In this document: positions 1 to 7,976 of the stretch, piece after piece
Layout: each line of letters opens with the position of its first letter
Position numbering within the stretch: position 1 is the first letter of the stretch
The notes under the pieces: model-generated
Told to the model about the DNA's origin: nothing
What the model saw: only the letters and a program-made list of their open reading frames with translations
The model's database searches: none
Assembly: GCF_002902905.1 (NCBI RefSeq)
Contig: NZ_CP026124.1
Coordinates: 6,200,001 to 6,264,000, forward strand
DNA: 64,000 nucleotides
Direction of reading: 5' to 3'
DNA from: Achromobacter sp. AONIH1
Lineage (GTDB): Bacteria; Pseudomonadota; Gammaproteobacteria; Burkholderiales; Burkholderiaceae_B
Made by a program: the position numbers and the translations under genes

Positions 1-231
1 CTCAGCCAGTCGCGCGAGGCTTTCATCAACAGCCTGCGCAACACCGGGCTGACCTACGCCGACGCCAAGATCAAGTTCGACAACTGCCTGGACGAACAGG
101 AAGCCGAACTGCTGCAGCTCCACGAACAGATGCTCTACGCCGAACGCATGCACCAGTACGCGCTGCACCGGATCGCGCTGCAGCACCCCTCGGCCCAGCC
201 AGACCCGACCGAATCCGCGCTGGCCGGTTGA
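1..231 (+). CDS. C-terminal end of an unrecognised protein (5' truncated by the window)
   Basis: Frame 1 is open from the first base to a TGA at 229-231 and gives the last 76 residues of a protein whose start lies outside the window. The visible part is charged and helical in character, with many Glu, Gln and His residues around EAELLQLHEQMLYAERMHQY and a short polar tail. No family was recognised. It points toward the M23 peptidase gene on the other strand, with 33 bases between the two stops. It is called coding because the frame is open to the edge and its third positions are GC-rich like the neighbouring genes. Confidence 0.6.
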   Translation, partial: LSQSREAFINSLRNTGLTYADAKIKFDNCLDEQEAELLQLHEQMLYAERMHQYALHRIALQHPSAQPDPTESALAG

Positions 232-264
232 GCGTCCGGCCGCCGCGCGCCTGCGCGGCGACAA

Positions 265-1137
265 TCAGGGCTTGAAGGCGCCGATGAAGATCGCGGGATC
301 GACCCGCGCATCGTTCAGGCTGACGTTCCAGTGCAGGTGCGGCCCCGTGGCGCGGCCCGTGGCGCCCACCTTGCCCACCACCCCGCCGCGCGGCACCTCG
401 TCCCCCACCTTCACGTCGATCGCCGACATGTGGCAGAACATGCTGACCATGCCCTGGCCGTGGTCCAGGAACACAGTCTTGCCGTTGAAGAAATAATCCC
501 CCACCAGCGTCACCACGCCAGCGGCCGGCGCCTTGATCGGCGTGCCGGCAGGCACGGCGAAATCCAGCCCGGAATGCGGATTGCGCTCTTCGCCGTTGAA
601 GATGCGCCGCAGGCCGAAGGGGCTCGACAGGCGGCCGCCCGGCACCGGACGGTCCAGGATGAGGTTGCTGGGCGTCACGCCGGCGCGATAGCTTCGGTTG
701 ACCGCGCTTTGCTCGGCCATTTCACGCTCGATGCGCTTCATGTCCTCGTCGCTGGGATTGACCTGGCGCGGGTTCTTCAGCGTGATGCGCTGCGCGGCGT
801 ATTCCTTGGGCCGCACCGTGAAGGCAAGTTCGCGCGCGCCCTTGGCATCGCGGATGGACACACGCTGCTCGCCCGCCTTGACCGACAGGGGAATGCCCAC
901 CACGGCGATCCACTGACGCCCTTCCTCGCGCACGACCAGCGCGCGCCGCTCCAGGAACGTGACCTCCGGCGCCGCCGGGCCATCGCCCAGCGCCAGCACG
1001 GCCACGCCACCGGGAACCGGAGCGTTGAGCTTGCGGGAAATGAAACCCTGCTGTTGCTGCGCGCGCAGCGGCCCGGCGGCGAATAACGCCGCCGCGGCCA
1101 CGCCCAGCCGCAGCACGTCGCGGCGCGTGCCCGTCAT
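265..1137 (-). CDS. M23 family metallopeptidase (LytM-type peptidoglycan endopeptidase)
   Basis: A 290-residue exported protein. The N-terminus TRRDVLRLGVAAAALFAAG has a twin-arginine and hydrophobic signal ending near RAQ. The C-terminal third is a LytM/peptidase M23 domain: HSGLDFAVPAGTPIKAPAAG carries the first zinc ligands (H and D), and GPHLHW carries the HxH motif. Proteins of this family cut peptide cross-links of peptidoglycan or, if inactive, activate amidases; here the ligands look intact. The ATG at 1137 was chosen over a GTG at 1149 because it starts the signal peptide directly and lies 2 bases past the stop of the upstream lipoprotein gene. That spacing suggests the two genes are co-transcribed and translationally coupled. 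Confidence 0.9.
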   Translation of the reverse strand: MTGTRRDVLRLGVAAAALFAAGPLRAQQQQGFISRKLNAPVPGGVAVLALGDGPAAPEVTFLERRALVVREEGRQWIAVVGIPLSVKAGEQRVSIRDAKGARELAFTVRPKEYAAQRITLKNPRQVNPSDEDMKRIEREMAEQSAVNRSYRAGVTPSNLILDRPVPGGRLSSPFGLRRIFNGEERNPHSGLDFAVPAGTPIKAPAAGVVTLVGDYFFNGKTVFLDHGQGMVSMFCHMSAIDVKVGDEVPRGGVVGKVGATGRATGPHLHWNVSLNDARVDPAIFIGAFKP

Positions 1138-1139
1138 GA

Positions 1140-1478
1140 TCACAGGCACAGGTTGGCCGGCTCGATCATGCTCTGATCGCGGCGATTGATGCGGGTGGAC
1201 AGGCGGGTCTCGGTCTTGCCCTTCCAGTGCGTAGTGGTCAGCACCGCCTCCACGCCCAGGCTGTCGCTTTGGACCAGCTCGAAACCGTTGCGCACGGCCT
1301 TCTGCTCGAACTTGATGCCCTGCGCCTTCCAGGCGCTGGCCACGCAGGCGGTGTAATCCTCGGCGCTGCGTTGGGTGGAGCCATAGAAGACAGGATCGCG
1401 GCTGCGCACGTCCTTGACGTTGGCGCAGGCCGACAGCGCGGCGAGAACGGTAAGGGACAGGGCGAGGCGGACCTTCAT
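1140..1478 (-). CDS. Small putative lipoprotein
   Basis: A 112-residue protein with the lipoprotein signal MKVRLALSLTVLAALSAC; the lipobox LSAC places the acylated Cys at about residue 18. The mature part is about 95 residues with two further Cys (in YTACVASAWK and near the C-terminal NLCL) that could form a disulfide. No known domain was recognised. The internal ATG at 1478 was preferred to the one at 1490 because it puts the Lys-Val-Arg n-region at the very start. It lies directly upstream of the M23 peptidase on the same strand, so the pair probably works in the envelope together; that role is inference. Confidence 0.75.
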   Translation of the reverse strand: MKVRLALSLTVLAALSACANVKDVRSRDPVFYGSTQRSAEDYTACVASAWKAQGIKFEQKAVRNGFELVQSDSLGVEAVLTTTHWKGKTETRLSTRINRRDQSMIEPANLCL

Positions 1479-1539
1479 GTCGGCGGGCATCTCAAAACGG
1501 GGTTGATCGGCAAGTCAAAAACTATACCGCAGCGGCCGC

Positions 1540-2172
1540 TCAGGCCTGCTGCGCGCGGCGCGCCGATTTCGGGCGGAAGGCGGCGATCACCTCGGGCCGG
1601 GTCTCGGCGTAGGGACCGCCGATCAGATCGATGCAATACGGGATGGCGGCGAACACGCCCGGCACCAGGGTGGCGCCGTCATCGCCCTTCAGCCCCTCCA
1701 GGGTTTCGCGTATGGACTTGGGCTGGCCCGGCAGGTTGACGATCAACGCCGCATGCTCGGTCGTCTCCCTGATCACCGCGACCTGGCGCGACAGGATTGC
1801 GGTGGGCACGAAACGCAGGCTGATCTGGCGCATCTGCTCGCCAAACCCAGGCATTTCGCGAGTGCCGGCGTCCAGGGTGGCCTCGGGCGTCACGTCGCGG
1901 CGGGCCGGGCCGGTGCCGCCCGTGGTCAGCACCAGGTCGCAGCCGCAATCGTCGACCAGTTCGATCAGCGTCCGGGTGATCCCCTCGCGCTCATCCGGAA
2001 TCAGCCGGTCCACCGCCTGCCAGGGCGAGGCCAGCGCCGTTCCCAGCCATTCCCGCAGCGCGGGCAGGCCCTGGTCCTGGTAGGCGCCCGCGGAGGCGCG
2101 ATCGGACACGGATACCAGGCCGATGAGCAATTCGTCGGGGTGGCTGCGGACTAGGCGGGCGGAGGCGTTCAT
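1540..2172 (-). CDS. mog: Molybdopterin adenylyltransferase (Mog/MoaB family)
   Basis: A 210-residue MoCF_biosynth-domain protein. It starts with the beta strand LIGLVSVSDRAS and contains the MPT-binding motif LTTGGTGPARRDVTPEA near residues 105-120, followed by MPGFGE and a conserved NLPGQPKSIRETL segment. Mog adenylates molybdopterin so that MoeA can insert molybdenum, a cytoplasmic step of molybdenum cofactor synthesis. The cofactor is needed by the nitrate reductase encoded at 48-51 kb in this same window. The length fits Mog of betaproteobacteria. It appears to be a single gene, divergent from the phosphate transporter. Confidence 0.9.
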   Translation of the reverse strand: MNASARLVRSHPDELLIGLVSVSDRASAGAYQDQGLPALREWLGTALASPWQAVDRLIPDEREGITRTLIELVDDCGCDLVLTTGGTGPARRDVTPEATLDAGTREMPGFGEQMRQISLRFVPTAILSRQVAVIRETTEHAALIVNLPGQPKSIRETLEGLKGDDGATLVPGVFAAIPYCIDLIGGPYAETRPEVIAAFRPKSARRAQQA

Positions 2173-2363
2173 GGCGGGATGGCGAGTAATGGAGGAACTG
2201 GCGGCGGCTAGCCGCGCGTATCCACGGGCGGCGCCGAAACCCGGATGCTATCGCATTCTTCCGCCCCGGGCCGGCGCCATGCCGAGAGCTTGTCCGGACT
2301 CATCGGGGACAGGTCACAAATCTGCAATAATCGGCACCTTCGCCGGAACCTGCCCCCGCCTCC

Positions 2364-3839
2364 ATGTTCGACCTCTTCCATGGCCTAGACCTCTGGGTCG
2401 GCCTCAGCCTCGTGCTGGCCCTGACCTTCGTCCTGGCCTTCGAATTCATCAACGGCTTCCATGACACGGCCAACGCCGTCGCCACGGTGATCTACACCAA
2501 GGCCATGCCGCCGCACCTGGCGGTGGTGCTGTCGGGGATCTTCAATTTTCTCGGCGTGCTGCTGGGCGGCGTGGGCGTGGCCTATGCCATCGTCCACCTG
2601 CTGCCGGTCGAGCTGCTGATCAACGTGGATACCGGACGCGGCCTGGCCATGGTGTTCGCCATGCTGGCCGCCGCCATCGCCTGGAACCTGGGCACCTGGT
2701 ACTTCGGCATCCCCGCCTCCAGCTCGCACACGCTGATCGGCTCCATCCTGGGCGTGGGCCTGGCCAATGCGCTGATCACCGACCTGCCGCTGGGCGACGG
2801 CGTCAACTGGGGCAAGGCCATCGATATCGGCCTGTCGCTGGTGGTCTCGCCGGTGGCGGGCTTCCTGATCGCGGGCGGCCTGCTGCTGGCGCTCAAGCGC
2901 TGGCTACCGCTGTCGAAGATGCACAAGACGCCCGAGCAACGGCGCGAACTGGACAACAAGAAGCACCCGCCGTTCTGGAACCGCCTGGTGCTGGTGCTGT
3001 CGGCGATGGGCGTGAGCTTCGTGCACGGCTCGAACGATGGCCAGAAGGGCATTGGCCTGATCATGCTGGTGCTGATCGGCATCGTGCCCGCCAATTTCGT
3101 GCTGGACACCAACAGCACCACCTACCAGATCGAGCGCACCCGCGACGCCGCCACGCACCTTAGCGCGTTCTACCACCGCAACGAGGCCACGCTGGGCGAC
3201 TACCTGGCGCTCAAGCGCGGCGGCGGCGCATCGGACCTGCCGCCCAGCTTCCGCTGCGATCCCGAACTGACGCTGCCCACCATCGCCGCGCTGCAGGCCG
3301 ACCTGCAGGGCGTGAGCCACTACGGCGACCTGCCGGCCGCCAAGCGCATCGACGTGCGCCGCTACCTGCTGTGCCTGGACGACACGGCCAAAAAGGTCGC
3401 GCGCCTGAAGGAACTGCCGGCCCGCGAACGCGCCGACCTGCAACGCCTGCGCACCGACCTGACCGCCACCACCGAATACGCGCCCTTCTGGGTGATCGTC
3501 GCGGTGGCGCTGGCGCTGGGCGCAGGCACCATGGTCGGCTGGCGCCGCGTGGTGCTGACCGTGGGCGAGAAGATCGGCAAGCAGGGCATGACCTACGCGC
3601 AGGGCATGTCGGCGCAGGTGACCGCCATGGGCGCCATCGGCCTGGCCAACGTCTTCAGCCTGCCGGTGTCGACCACGCACGTGCTGTCCTCGGGCATCGC
3701 CGGCACCATGATCGCGAACAAGAGCGGCCTGCAGGGTGGCACCGTGCGCAACATCCTGCTGGCCTGGGTGCTGACCCTGCCCGCCTCGATGCTGCTGGCC
3801 GCCGGCCTGTTCTGGGTCGGCGTGCGCATCGCGGGATAA
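2364..3839 (+). CDS. pitA: Inorganic phosphate transporter, PiT family
   Basis: A 491-residue multi-span membrane protein close in length to E. coli PitA. Both PiT signature blocks are visible: EFINGFHDTANAVATVIYTK near residue 30 and SFVHGSNDGQKGIGLIMLV near residue 215, plus the C-terminal NVFSLPVSTTHVLSSGIAGT. A long hydrophilic loop of about 120 residues (roughly 250-370) separates the two halves, as in PitA. The family takes up metal-phosphate with protons at the inner membrane, usually with low affinity and constitutively. No regulator or Pho-box-like element was seen in front of it, and it stands alone. Confidence 0.93.
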   Translation: MFDLFHGLDLWVGLSLVLALTFVLAFEFINGFHDTANAVATVIYTKAMPPHLAVVLSGIFNFLGVLLGGVGVAYAIVHLLPVELLINVDTGRGLAMVFAMLAAAIAWNLGTWYFGIPASSSHTLIGSILGVGLANALITDLPLGDGVNWGKAIDIGLSLVVSPVAGFLIAGGLLLALKRWLPLSKMHKTPEQRRELDNKKHPPFWNRLVLVLSAMGVSFVHGSNDGQKGIGLIMLVLIGIVPANFVLDTNSTTYQIERTRDAATHLSAFYHRNEATLGDYLALKRGGGASDLPPSFRCDPELTLPTIAALQADLQGVSHYGDLPAAKRIDVRRYLLCLDDTAKKVARLKELPARERADLQRLRTDLTATTEYAPFWVIVAVALALGAGTMVGWRRVVLTVGEKIGKQGMTYAQGMSAQVTAMGAIGLANVFSLPVSTTHVLSSGIAGTMIANKSGLQGGTVRNILLAWVLTLPASMLLAAGLFWVGVRIAG

Positions 3840-3846
3840 GGCATCG

Positions 3847-3873
3847 CGGCCGCGCGGAACATCCGCGCGGCCG
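3847..3873 (+). terminator. Perfect 12-bp stem hairpin after pitA
   Basis: Arms at 3847-3858 and 3862-3873 pair perfectly around a 3-base loop (ACA). It begins 8 bases after the pitA stop codon. No U run follows, so it may act as an mRNA 3'-end stabiliser or a weak terminator rather than a classical intrinsic terminator. Confidence 0.5.
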
Positions 3874-3936
3874 GCGCAACAGTCTGGCTACCGCGCCGGG
3901 CTATCTGCCGCCGCGTCCGGCGCCTAACATGACGCC

Positions 3937-4593
3937 ATGAACGCATCCTCTCCCATCCTCCACTACATCTACGACCCGCTGTGTGGCTGGTGCTACGGCG
4001 CCGCGCCGCTGGTGGAAGCCGCCCGCGCCGTGCCCGGCCTGGCCATCGCCCTCCACGGCGGCGGCATGATGGCCGGCAGCAACCGCCAGCCCGTCACCGA
4101 CGCGTTGCGGCGCTACGTCATGCCGCATGACGAGCGCATCGCGGGCCTGAGCGGCCAGCCGTTCGGCGCCGATTATTTCGATGGCCTGCTGCGCGACGGC
4201 GGCGCCGTGTTCGACTCCGAACCGCCCACCACCGCCATCCTGGCCGCCGAGAACCTGGCCGGTCGCGGACTGGACCTGCTCAAGCGCATCCAGCGCGCCC
4301 ATTACGTCGAAGGGCGGCGCATCGCCGATCCCGCCGTGCTGCGGGAGCTGGCGGCCGAGATCGGCCTGGACGCCGACGCCTATGCGGCCGCCCAGGCCGA
4401 CGCCGCCGGCGCCGCCACGCTTGATCACATCGCGCAAAGCCGCCGGCTGCTGTCGCAGATCGGCGGCTCGGGCTTTCCGACCCTCGCCCTGGAGCGCAAG
4501 GGCGGCTACACCTTGCTGGAGCCGGGCCGCTACCTGGGCCGGCCGGCGCAGTGGCAGGCCGAGCTGCGCGAGCGGATCAAGGGCGCGGGCTGA
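3937..4593 (+). CDS. DsbA family protein (thioredoxin-fold oxidoreductase)
   Basis: A 218-residue thioredoxin-fold protein with the active-site motif CGWC in YIYDPLCGWCYGAAPLVEAA near residue 16. The motif sits at the very N-terminus with no signal peptide, so the protein is expected in the cytoplasm, like FrnE or 2-hydroxychromene-carboxylate isomerase relatives. The helical insert and the cis-Pro segment (GGSGFPTLALE) are visible at about residue 180. It probably carries out dithiol/disulfide exchange; the substrate is unknown. It stands alone between the phosphate transporter and the toxin-antitoxin pair. Confidence 0.85.
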   Translation: MNASSPILHYIYDPLCGWCYGAAPLVEAARAVPGLAIALHGGGMMAGSNRQPVTDALRRYVMPHDERIAGLSGQPFGADYFDGLLRDGGAVFDSEPPTTAILAAENLAGRGLDLLKRIQRAHYVEGRRIADPAVLRELAAEIGLDADAYAAAQADAAGAATLDHIAQSRRLLSQIGGSGFPTLALERKGGYTLLEPGRYLGRPAQWQAELRERIKGAG

Positions 4594-4661
4594 GCCGCGC
4601 CGGCGAGATGCGCCAGTCACTTCGGCTTCTACGAATGGGCGAGGTCGACGGGCAGCGGTAA

Positions 4662-4704
4662 GGTGGCGTCCATGCCTCGATTTCCGAGGCCTGGAGATGC
4701 CACC
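4662..4704 (+). promoter_or_regulatory. 43-bp interrupted palindrome over the antitoxin ribosome binding site
   Basis: The arms GGTGGC/GCCACC, TCC/GGA and CCTCG/CGAGG are arranged symmetrically around ATTTC. The palindrome ends immediately before the ATG at 4705 and includes the probable Shine-Dalgarno GGAG at 4693-4696. As DNA it could be the operator for toxin-antitoxin autoregulation; as RNA it would fold into a hairpin hiding the ribosome binding site. Both roles are inference. Confidence 0.5.
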
Positions 4705-4980
4705 ATGACTCACGCCGCCTATTCGAACCCCCTCCGGGGCAACCCTCCTTCGGTCAATACCGGCATGACCGGCCGGCACCGCCTTCAGCCGCAACGCCGG
4801 GTTAGCCTCTCCGGGCAACAGGCCGGCCACCTGCATGCCCAGTCACACTCAGAGACGCTGTCCGGCCAGGCGCCACGGCGGCAAACCATCACCCAGGCAT
4901 TGGCCATGCCCGGCATCGAAAACATCGAATTCGATCCGCCCCGTCTGGAACTCGTGTTCCAGCCATCCCCCGACCAATGA
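4705..4980 (+). CDS. Putative antitoxin, diverged Phd/YefM-like
   Basis: A 91-residue protein that ends in an ATGA overlap with the PIN-domain toxin gene, the usual position for an antitoxin. Its C-terminal part, TITQALAMPGIENIEFDPPR, resembles from memory the C-terminal toxin-binding end of a subgroup of Phd/YefM antitoxins. The N-terminal ~55 residues match that group only loosely and are rich in Arg, Gln and His, so the DNA-binding half is strongly diverged or degraded. The ATG at 4705 was chosen because GGAG lies 8 bases upstream. It might be an antitoxin that has lost repressor function. Confidence 0.55.
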   Translation: MTHAAYSNPLRGNPPSVNTGMTGRHRLQPQRRVSLSGQQAGHLHAQSHSETLSGQAPRRQTITQALAMPGIENIEFDPPRLELVFQPSPDQ

Positions 4981-5402
4981 GGTACGTGCTCGACACCAAT
5001 GTCGTTTCCGAACTTCGCAAGGCAGGCGCCGGCCAGGCCAACGCCAAGGTTTCTGCATGGATAGCCAATGTGGACACGTCTGCCTTGTTCCTGTCCGCCA
5101 TCACCGTCATGGAACTCGAAATCGGGATTCAACGCGCGGAACGCAAGGATCCACGACAAGGCATCGTGCTGCGCGCCTGGATGAACGGTCGCGTGATGCC
5201 CACTTTCGCCGCCCAGGTATTGCCGATAGACGTCAAGATCGCGCGGCGCTGCGCCGCCCTGCATGTGCCGGAACGGCGCTCCGAACGGGATGCGCTGATC
5301 CCGGCGACGGCACTGGTACATGGCATGATCGTCGTCACGCTCAATGTGGCCGACTTCACGCCGCTCGGCACGCCGTTGCTGAACCCCTGGTCATCCGACT
5401 GA
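4977..5402 (+). CDS. VapC/FitB-type PIN-domain toxin (ribonuclease)
   Basis: A 141-residue PIN domain. The acidic catalytic residues are visible: D6 in MRYVLDTNVVSEL, E46 in SAITVMELEIGIQRAE, and Asp residues in the segment RRSERDALIPATAL and in NVADF. Such toxins cut tRNA or mRNA and are neutralised by the antitoxin encoded just upstream. The start codon overlaps the antitoxin stop (ATGA at 4977-4980), so translation is probably coupled. The length is typical. No second component follows; the next gene is on the other strand behind a hairpin. Confidence 0.87.
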   Translation: MRYVLDTNVVSELRKAGAGQANAKVSAWIANVDTSALFLSAITVMELEIGIQRAERKDPRQGIVLRAWMNGRVMPTFAAQVLPIDVKIARRCAALHVPERRSERDALIPATALVHGMIVVTLNVADFTPLGTPLLNPWSSD

Positions 5403-5438
5403 AGCCGCCACACACCGCATGCGTCGCCTCGGTGGACC

Positions 5439-5462
5439 ACCTGACTTGCGAGCAAGTCAGGT
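5439..5462. terminator. Perfect 11-bp inverted repeat between convergent genes
   Basis: ACCTGACTTGC, a 2-base centre, and GCAAGTCAGGT form a perfect dyad between the end of the toxin gene (5402) and the end of cbpM (5476). It may be a shared terminator. There is no U run on either strand and a 2-base loop is too tight, so the top of the stem would have to open in RNA. A protein-binding palindrome is the alternative. Confidence 0.45.
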
Positions 5463-5475
5463 CCTTGCCCGGCGC

Positions 5476-5793
5476 CTACCCCGCGTCGCCCCCCAGCGCA
5501 CGCAGTTGCGCCTTCAGCCTGCGCACTTCCTGGCTCAGATCCAGGATCAGCGCCACGGCATCCAGCCCGGCGTCGAAATCACGTTCCAGCCGGCGGGCCT
5601 CGCGGGCGCGCCGCAGATCCAGGCTATGAAACCGCCATTCTTCCCGGCGGTCGCCGGCGGCGCTGACGATGCCCACTTCCACCAGGCGGGCCACCCACTC
5701 CACTTCGGCGCCGCAGGCGTGCGCCAGCTCGTTCGCGTCCAGTGGCTGCGACTTGCCCACCACGGTGGCGCTGGCGATGACGACTTTCTTCAT
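5476..5793 (-). CDS. cbpM: Chaperone modulator CbpM
   Basis: A 105-residue MerR-like helical protein of the CbpM family. It has a short N-terminal strand, a winged-helix-like part (LDANELAHACGAEVEWVARL), and a C-terminal helix pair DLSQEVRRLKAQLRAL. CbpM binds the J-domain of CbpA and inhibits both its DnaK co-chaperone and DNA-binding activity. It starts 2 bases after the cbpA stop on the same strand, matching the conserved cbpAM operon, which makes the call secure. Confidence 0.88.
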   Translation of the reverse strand: MKKVVIASATVVGKSQPLDANELAHACGAEVEWVARLVEVGIVSAAGDRREEWRFHSLDLRRAREARRLERDFDAGLDAVALILDLSQEVRRLKAQLRALGGDAG

Positions 5794-5795
5794 GT

Positions 5796-6731
5796 TCAGG
5801 CTCCCAGGTGTCGGCGCGGGTTGAAGGGCAGATCCTGCTGCATCTTGCGATAGGCCTGCTTGGCGGCCTCGGTGTCGGCCGGCGGCAGCGCCAGTTCCAA
5901 CACCAGATACAGGTCACCAGGCGGATCGCCAGGTATGCCTCGGCCGCGCAGCCGCAGCTTGCGGCCATTGGCCGACCCCGCGGGGATGGACACTTCCACC
6001 GTGCCCCCGGGCGTGGGCGCCTCGACCTGCGCGCCCAGAGCTGCTTCCCACGGCGCCACGGGCAAGGACATGTACAGGTCGCGGCCCTCGGCGCGATAGC
6101 GCGCATGTGGCTTGAAGCGCACTTCGAGATACAGGTCGCCGTTCTCGCCGCCGCCGTAGCCCGGCATGCCCTGCCCGCCCAGGCGGATGTACTGGCCTTC
6201 GCGCACGCCCGCCGGAATGCGCACGCTCAAGGTGCGCGTGCTCATCTGCGGTCGGCCTTGATCGTCCATGCGCATCGAGCGCAGGCTGATGTCGCGGGTG
6301 ACGCCATGCAGCGCGTCCTCCAGGTCCACCTCGATCGCCGCATGGTGGTCTTCGCCGCGCGCGCGGAAGTCCTGCTGCGGCGCATGCCGCCGCGCCCCGC
6401 CGAACAGGGACGAGAAGAACTCGCTGAATTGCGCCTCGTCGCCGGGCGCCGCCCCCCGGTGGAACTCGAAACCCTCGTCCCAGCCGGGCGGCGGCTGGAA
6501 GCCGCCATCCGGTGACACGCCGGCCGCCAGGTTGTCATAGGCCTGGCGCTTTTCCTGGTCGCGCAGCACGTCATAGGCCTCGTTGACGTCGCGCATGCGG
6601 GCCTCGGCGTCGCTTTCCTTGCTGACGTCGGGATGATATTTGCGGGCGAGCTTGCGGTAGGACCGACGGATCTCGTCGTCCGAGGCGCCGCGCTCCACGC
6701 CGAGTATGCCGTAGTAGTCCTTGAACTCCAT
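5796..6731 (-). CDS. cbpA: Curved DNA-binding protein CbpA (DnaJ-class co-chaperone)
   Basis: A 311-residue protein with an N-terminal J-domain (MEFKDYYGILGVERGASDDE) including the HPD motif in KYHPDVS at about residue 34. A Gly/Phe-rich linker and two DnaJ C-terminal beta domains follow, with VRIPAGVREGQYIRLGGQGM and the closing PGDLYLVLEL. There is no zinc-finger region, which separates CbpA from DnaJ. It stimulates DnaK ATPase and binds curved DNA in stationary phase. The frame is open far upstream to 7202, but that extension has no homology character, so the ATG before EFKDYY was chosen. An ATG 12 bases earlier (6743) is possible; neither has a strong ribosome binding site. Confidence 0.9.
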   Translation of the reverse strand: MEFKDYYGILGVERGASDDEIRRSYRKLARKYHPDVSKESDAEARMRDVNEAYDVLRDQEKRQAYDNLAAGVSPDGGFQPPPGWDEGFEFHRGAAPGDEAQFSEFFSSLFGGARRHAPQQDFRARGEDHHAAIEVDLEDALHGVTRDISLRSMRMDDQGRPQMSTRTLSVRIPAGVREGQYIRLGGQGMPGYGGGENGDLYLEVRFKPHARYRAEGRDLYMSLPVAPWEAALGAQVEAPTPGGTVEVSIPAGSANGRKLRLRGRGIPGDPPGDLYLVLELALPPADTEAAKQAYRKMQQDLPFNPRRHLGA

Positions 6732-6993
6732 GTCCCAGCCCATTGAAAGGGTTGCAGCCGCCAGCCGCGCCGGAATCGGCCATCCAATGGATAGAAGATA
6801 GGGGTTGCGCGCCGTTTTTTCAATGCGTGGGCGCAGACGGTCGGCAACCGCGCCATAATTGCGGACGTGGCCGCTTGCCAGGCATGCTGGCCCCGGCGCG
6901 CCGTCCGACGAGGGCGGCGCAACCAGAACGGGACCGGCCGCTTGCAGGCGGCCAGGAGCCCATGCGCCAAGGCGTAAACGCAGGAACCCCATC

Positions 6994-7479
6994 ATGCTGG
7001 AAATCATCGACGTCGATTTCAACAACCCGGAGCATGGCCGCCAGGTGCTGGCCATGCTCGACGAATACGCCAGCGGCCCCATGGGCGGCAACACGCCCCT
7101 GCCGGCCCATGTCCACCGCGACCTGATCCCGGAACTGGCCCGCCGCCCCACGGCGCGCGCGCTGCTGGCCCGCGTGGATGGCGAGCCGGCCGGCGTGGCC
7201 ATCTATCTCGAGGGCTTTTCCACCTTCGCCTGCCGTCCGCTGCTGAACCTGCACGATCTGGGCGTCTCGCCCCGCTTCCAGGGCCAGGGCGTGGGCAAGG
7301 CGCTGCTGTCCGCGCTGGAGCAACGCGGCCGCGCGCTGGGCTGCTGCAAGATCACGCTGGAAGTGCTGGAAGGCAACGCCGTGGCGCAGGGCCTGTACCG
7401 CAAGCAGGGCTACGAAGGCTACGCGCTGGACGAGCACACCGGCCGCGCCCTGTTCTGGCAGAAGAAGCTGGCCGTCTGA
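6994..7479 (+). CDS. GNAT family N-acetyltransferase
   Basis: A 161-residue acetyltransferase. The acetyl-CoA binding motif A is clear: LHDLGVSPRFQGQGVGKALL (R-x2-G-x-G/A type) at residues ~84-103. Motif B follows (ITLEVLEGNAVAQGLYRKQG) with the usual N and Y positions. It transfers acetyl from acetyl-CoA to an amine; the substrate cannot be read. The ATG at 6994 has AGGA 8-9 bases upstream. The frame is open further upstream, but that part is low complexity. It is followed by the cupin gene 50 bases later on the same strand. Confidence 0.85.
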   Translation: MLEIIDVDFNNPEHGRQVLAMLDEYASGPMGGNTPLPAHVHRDLIPELARRPTARALLARVDGEPAGVAIYLEGFSTFACRPLLNLHDLGVSPRFQGQGVGKALLSALEQRGRALGCCKITLEVLEGNAVAQGLYRKQGYEGYALDEHTGRALFWQKKLAV

Positions 7480-7529
7480 ATCCCCCACTTTGCAACCACC
7501 ACCCGCGCGACCGCGGGGCAGGATCGATC

Positions 7530-7859
7530 ATGAAGATGAGCAACATCCCCTTCGGCACCACCGACTGGAACGAGGTCGAACGTACCGAACATCCCGGCGA
7601 GACCGGCGTCGCCTACTGGCGCACGCGCCAGTTCGACAATGTGCGCGTGCGCATGGTGGAGTATTCCCCCGGCTACCTGGCGGACCACTGGTGCAGCAAG
7701 GGCCATATCCTCTTCTGCCTGGACGGCGAGCTGCACACCGAGCTGGAGGATGGCCGCCGCTTCGTGCTGACGCCCGGCATGAGCTACCAGGTGGCGGACC
7801 AGGCCGAGCCCCACCGCTCATCCACGCCCACCGGCGCGCGCCTGTTCATCGTCGACTGA
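7530..7859 (+). CDS. DHCW-motif cupin-fold protein
   Basis: A 109-residue single-domain cupin. The conserved block ADHWCSKGHILFCLDGELHT places His and Cys residues at the metal-binding strand, and the second cupin motif lies around LTPGMSYQVADQAEPH. Proteins of this kind are annotated by their DHCW motif and have no established reaction. It is small, cytoplasmic and without a signal. It lies 50 bases after the GNAT gene and in front of a strong terminator-like hairpin, so the two may form a short operon. Confidence 0.85.
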   Translation: MKMSNIPFGTTDWNEVERTEHPGETGVAYWRTRQFDNVRVRMVEYSPGYLADHWCSKGHILFCLDGELHTELEDGRRFVLTPGMSYQVADQAEPHRSSTPTGARLFIVD

Positions 7860-7902
7860 GGCGCCCGCGCGACACGCGAAATTTCAATTGCGTTACGCTG
7901 TA

Positions 7903-7940
7903 GGGCCGCACCGCCACGGCGGCGCGGCCCAGGGCTTTTC
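7903..7940 (+). terminator. Intrinsic terminator after the cupin gene
   Basis: GGGCCGC-A-CCGCC and GGCGG-C-GCGGCCC pair across a 2-base centre (7903-7930), with one symmetric mismatch. AGGGCTTTTC follows, giving a short U run. It sits 44 bases after the cupin stop on the plus strand. Confidence 0.65.
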
Positions 7941-7976
7941 CATCTCATCCAGCAACCGCCTGACCGGAGACCTCAA

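Noticed and set aside
4835..5629. A 264-codon plus-strand frame across the toxin gene
   Set aside because: It overlaps the antitoxin and the PIN-domain gene in another frame and has no recognisable domain.
6732..7202. Upstream extension of cbpA to 7202
   Set aside because: The extra codons overlap the GNAT gene on the other strand and precede the conserved J-domain start without homology.
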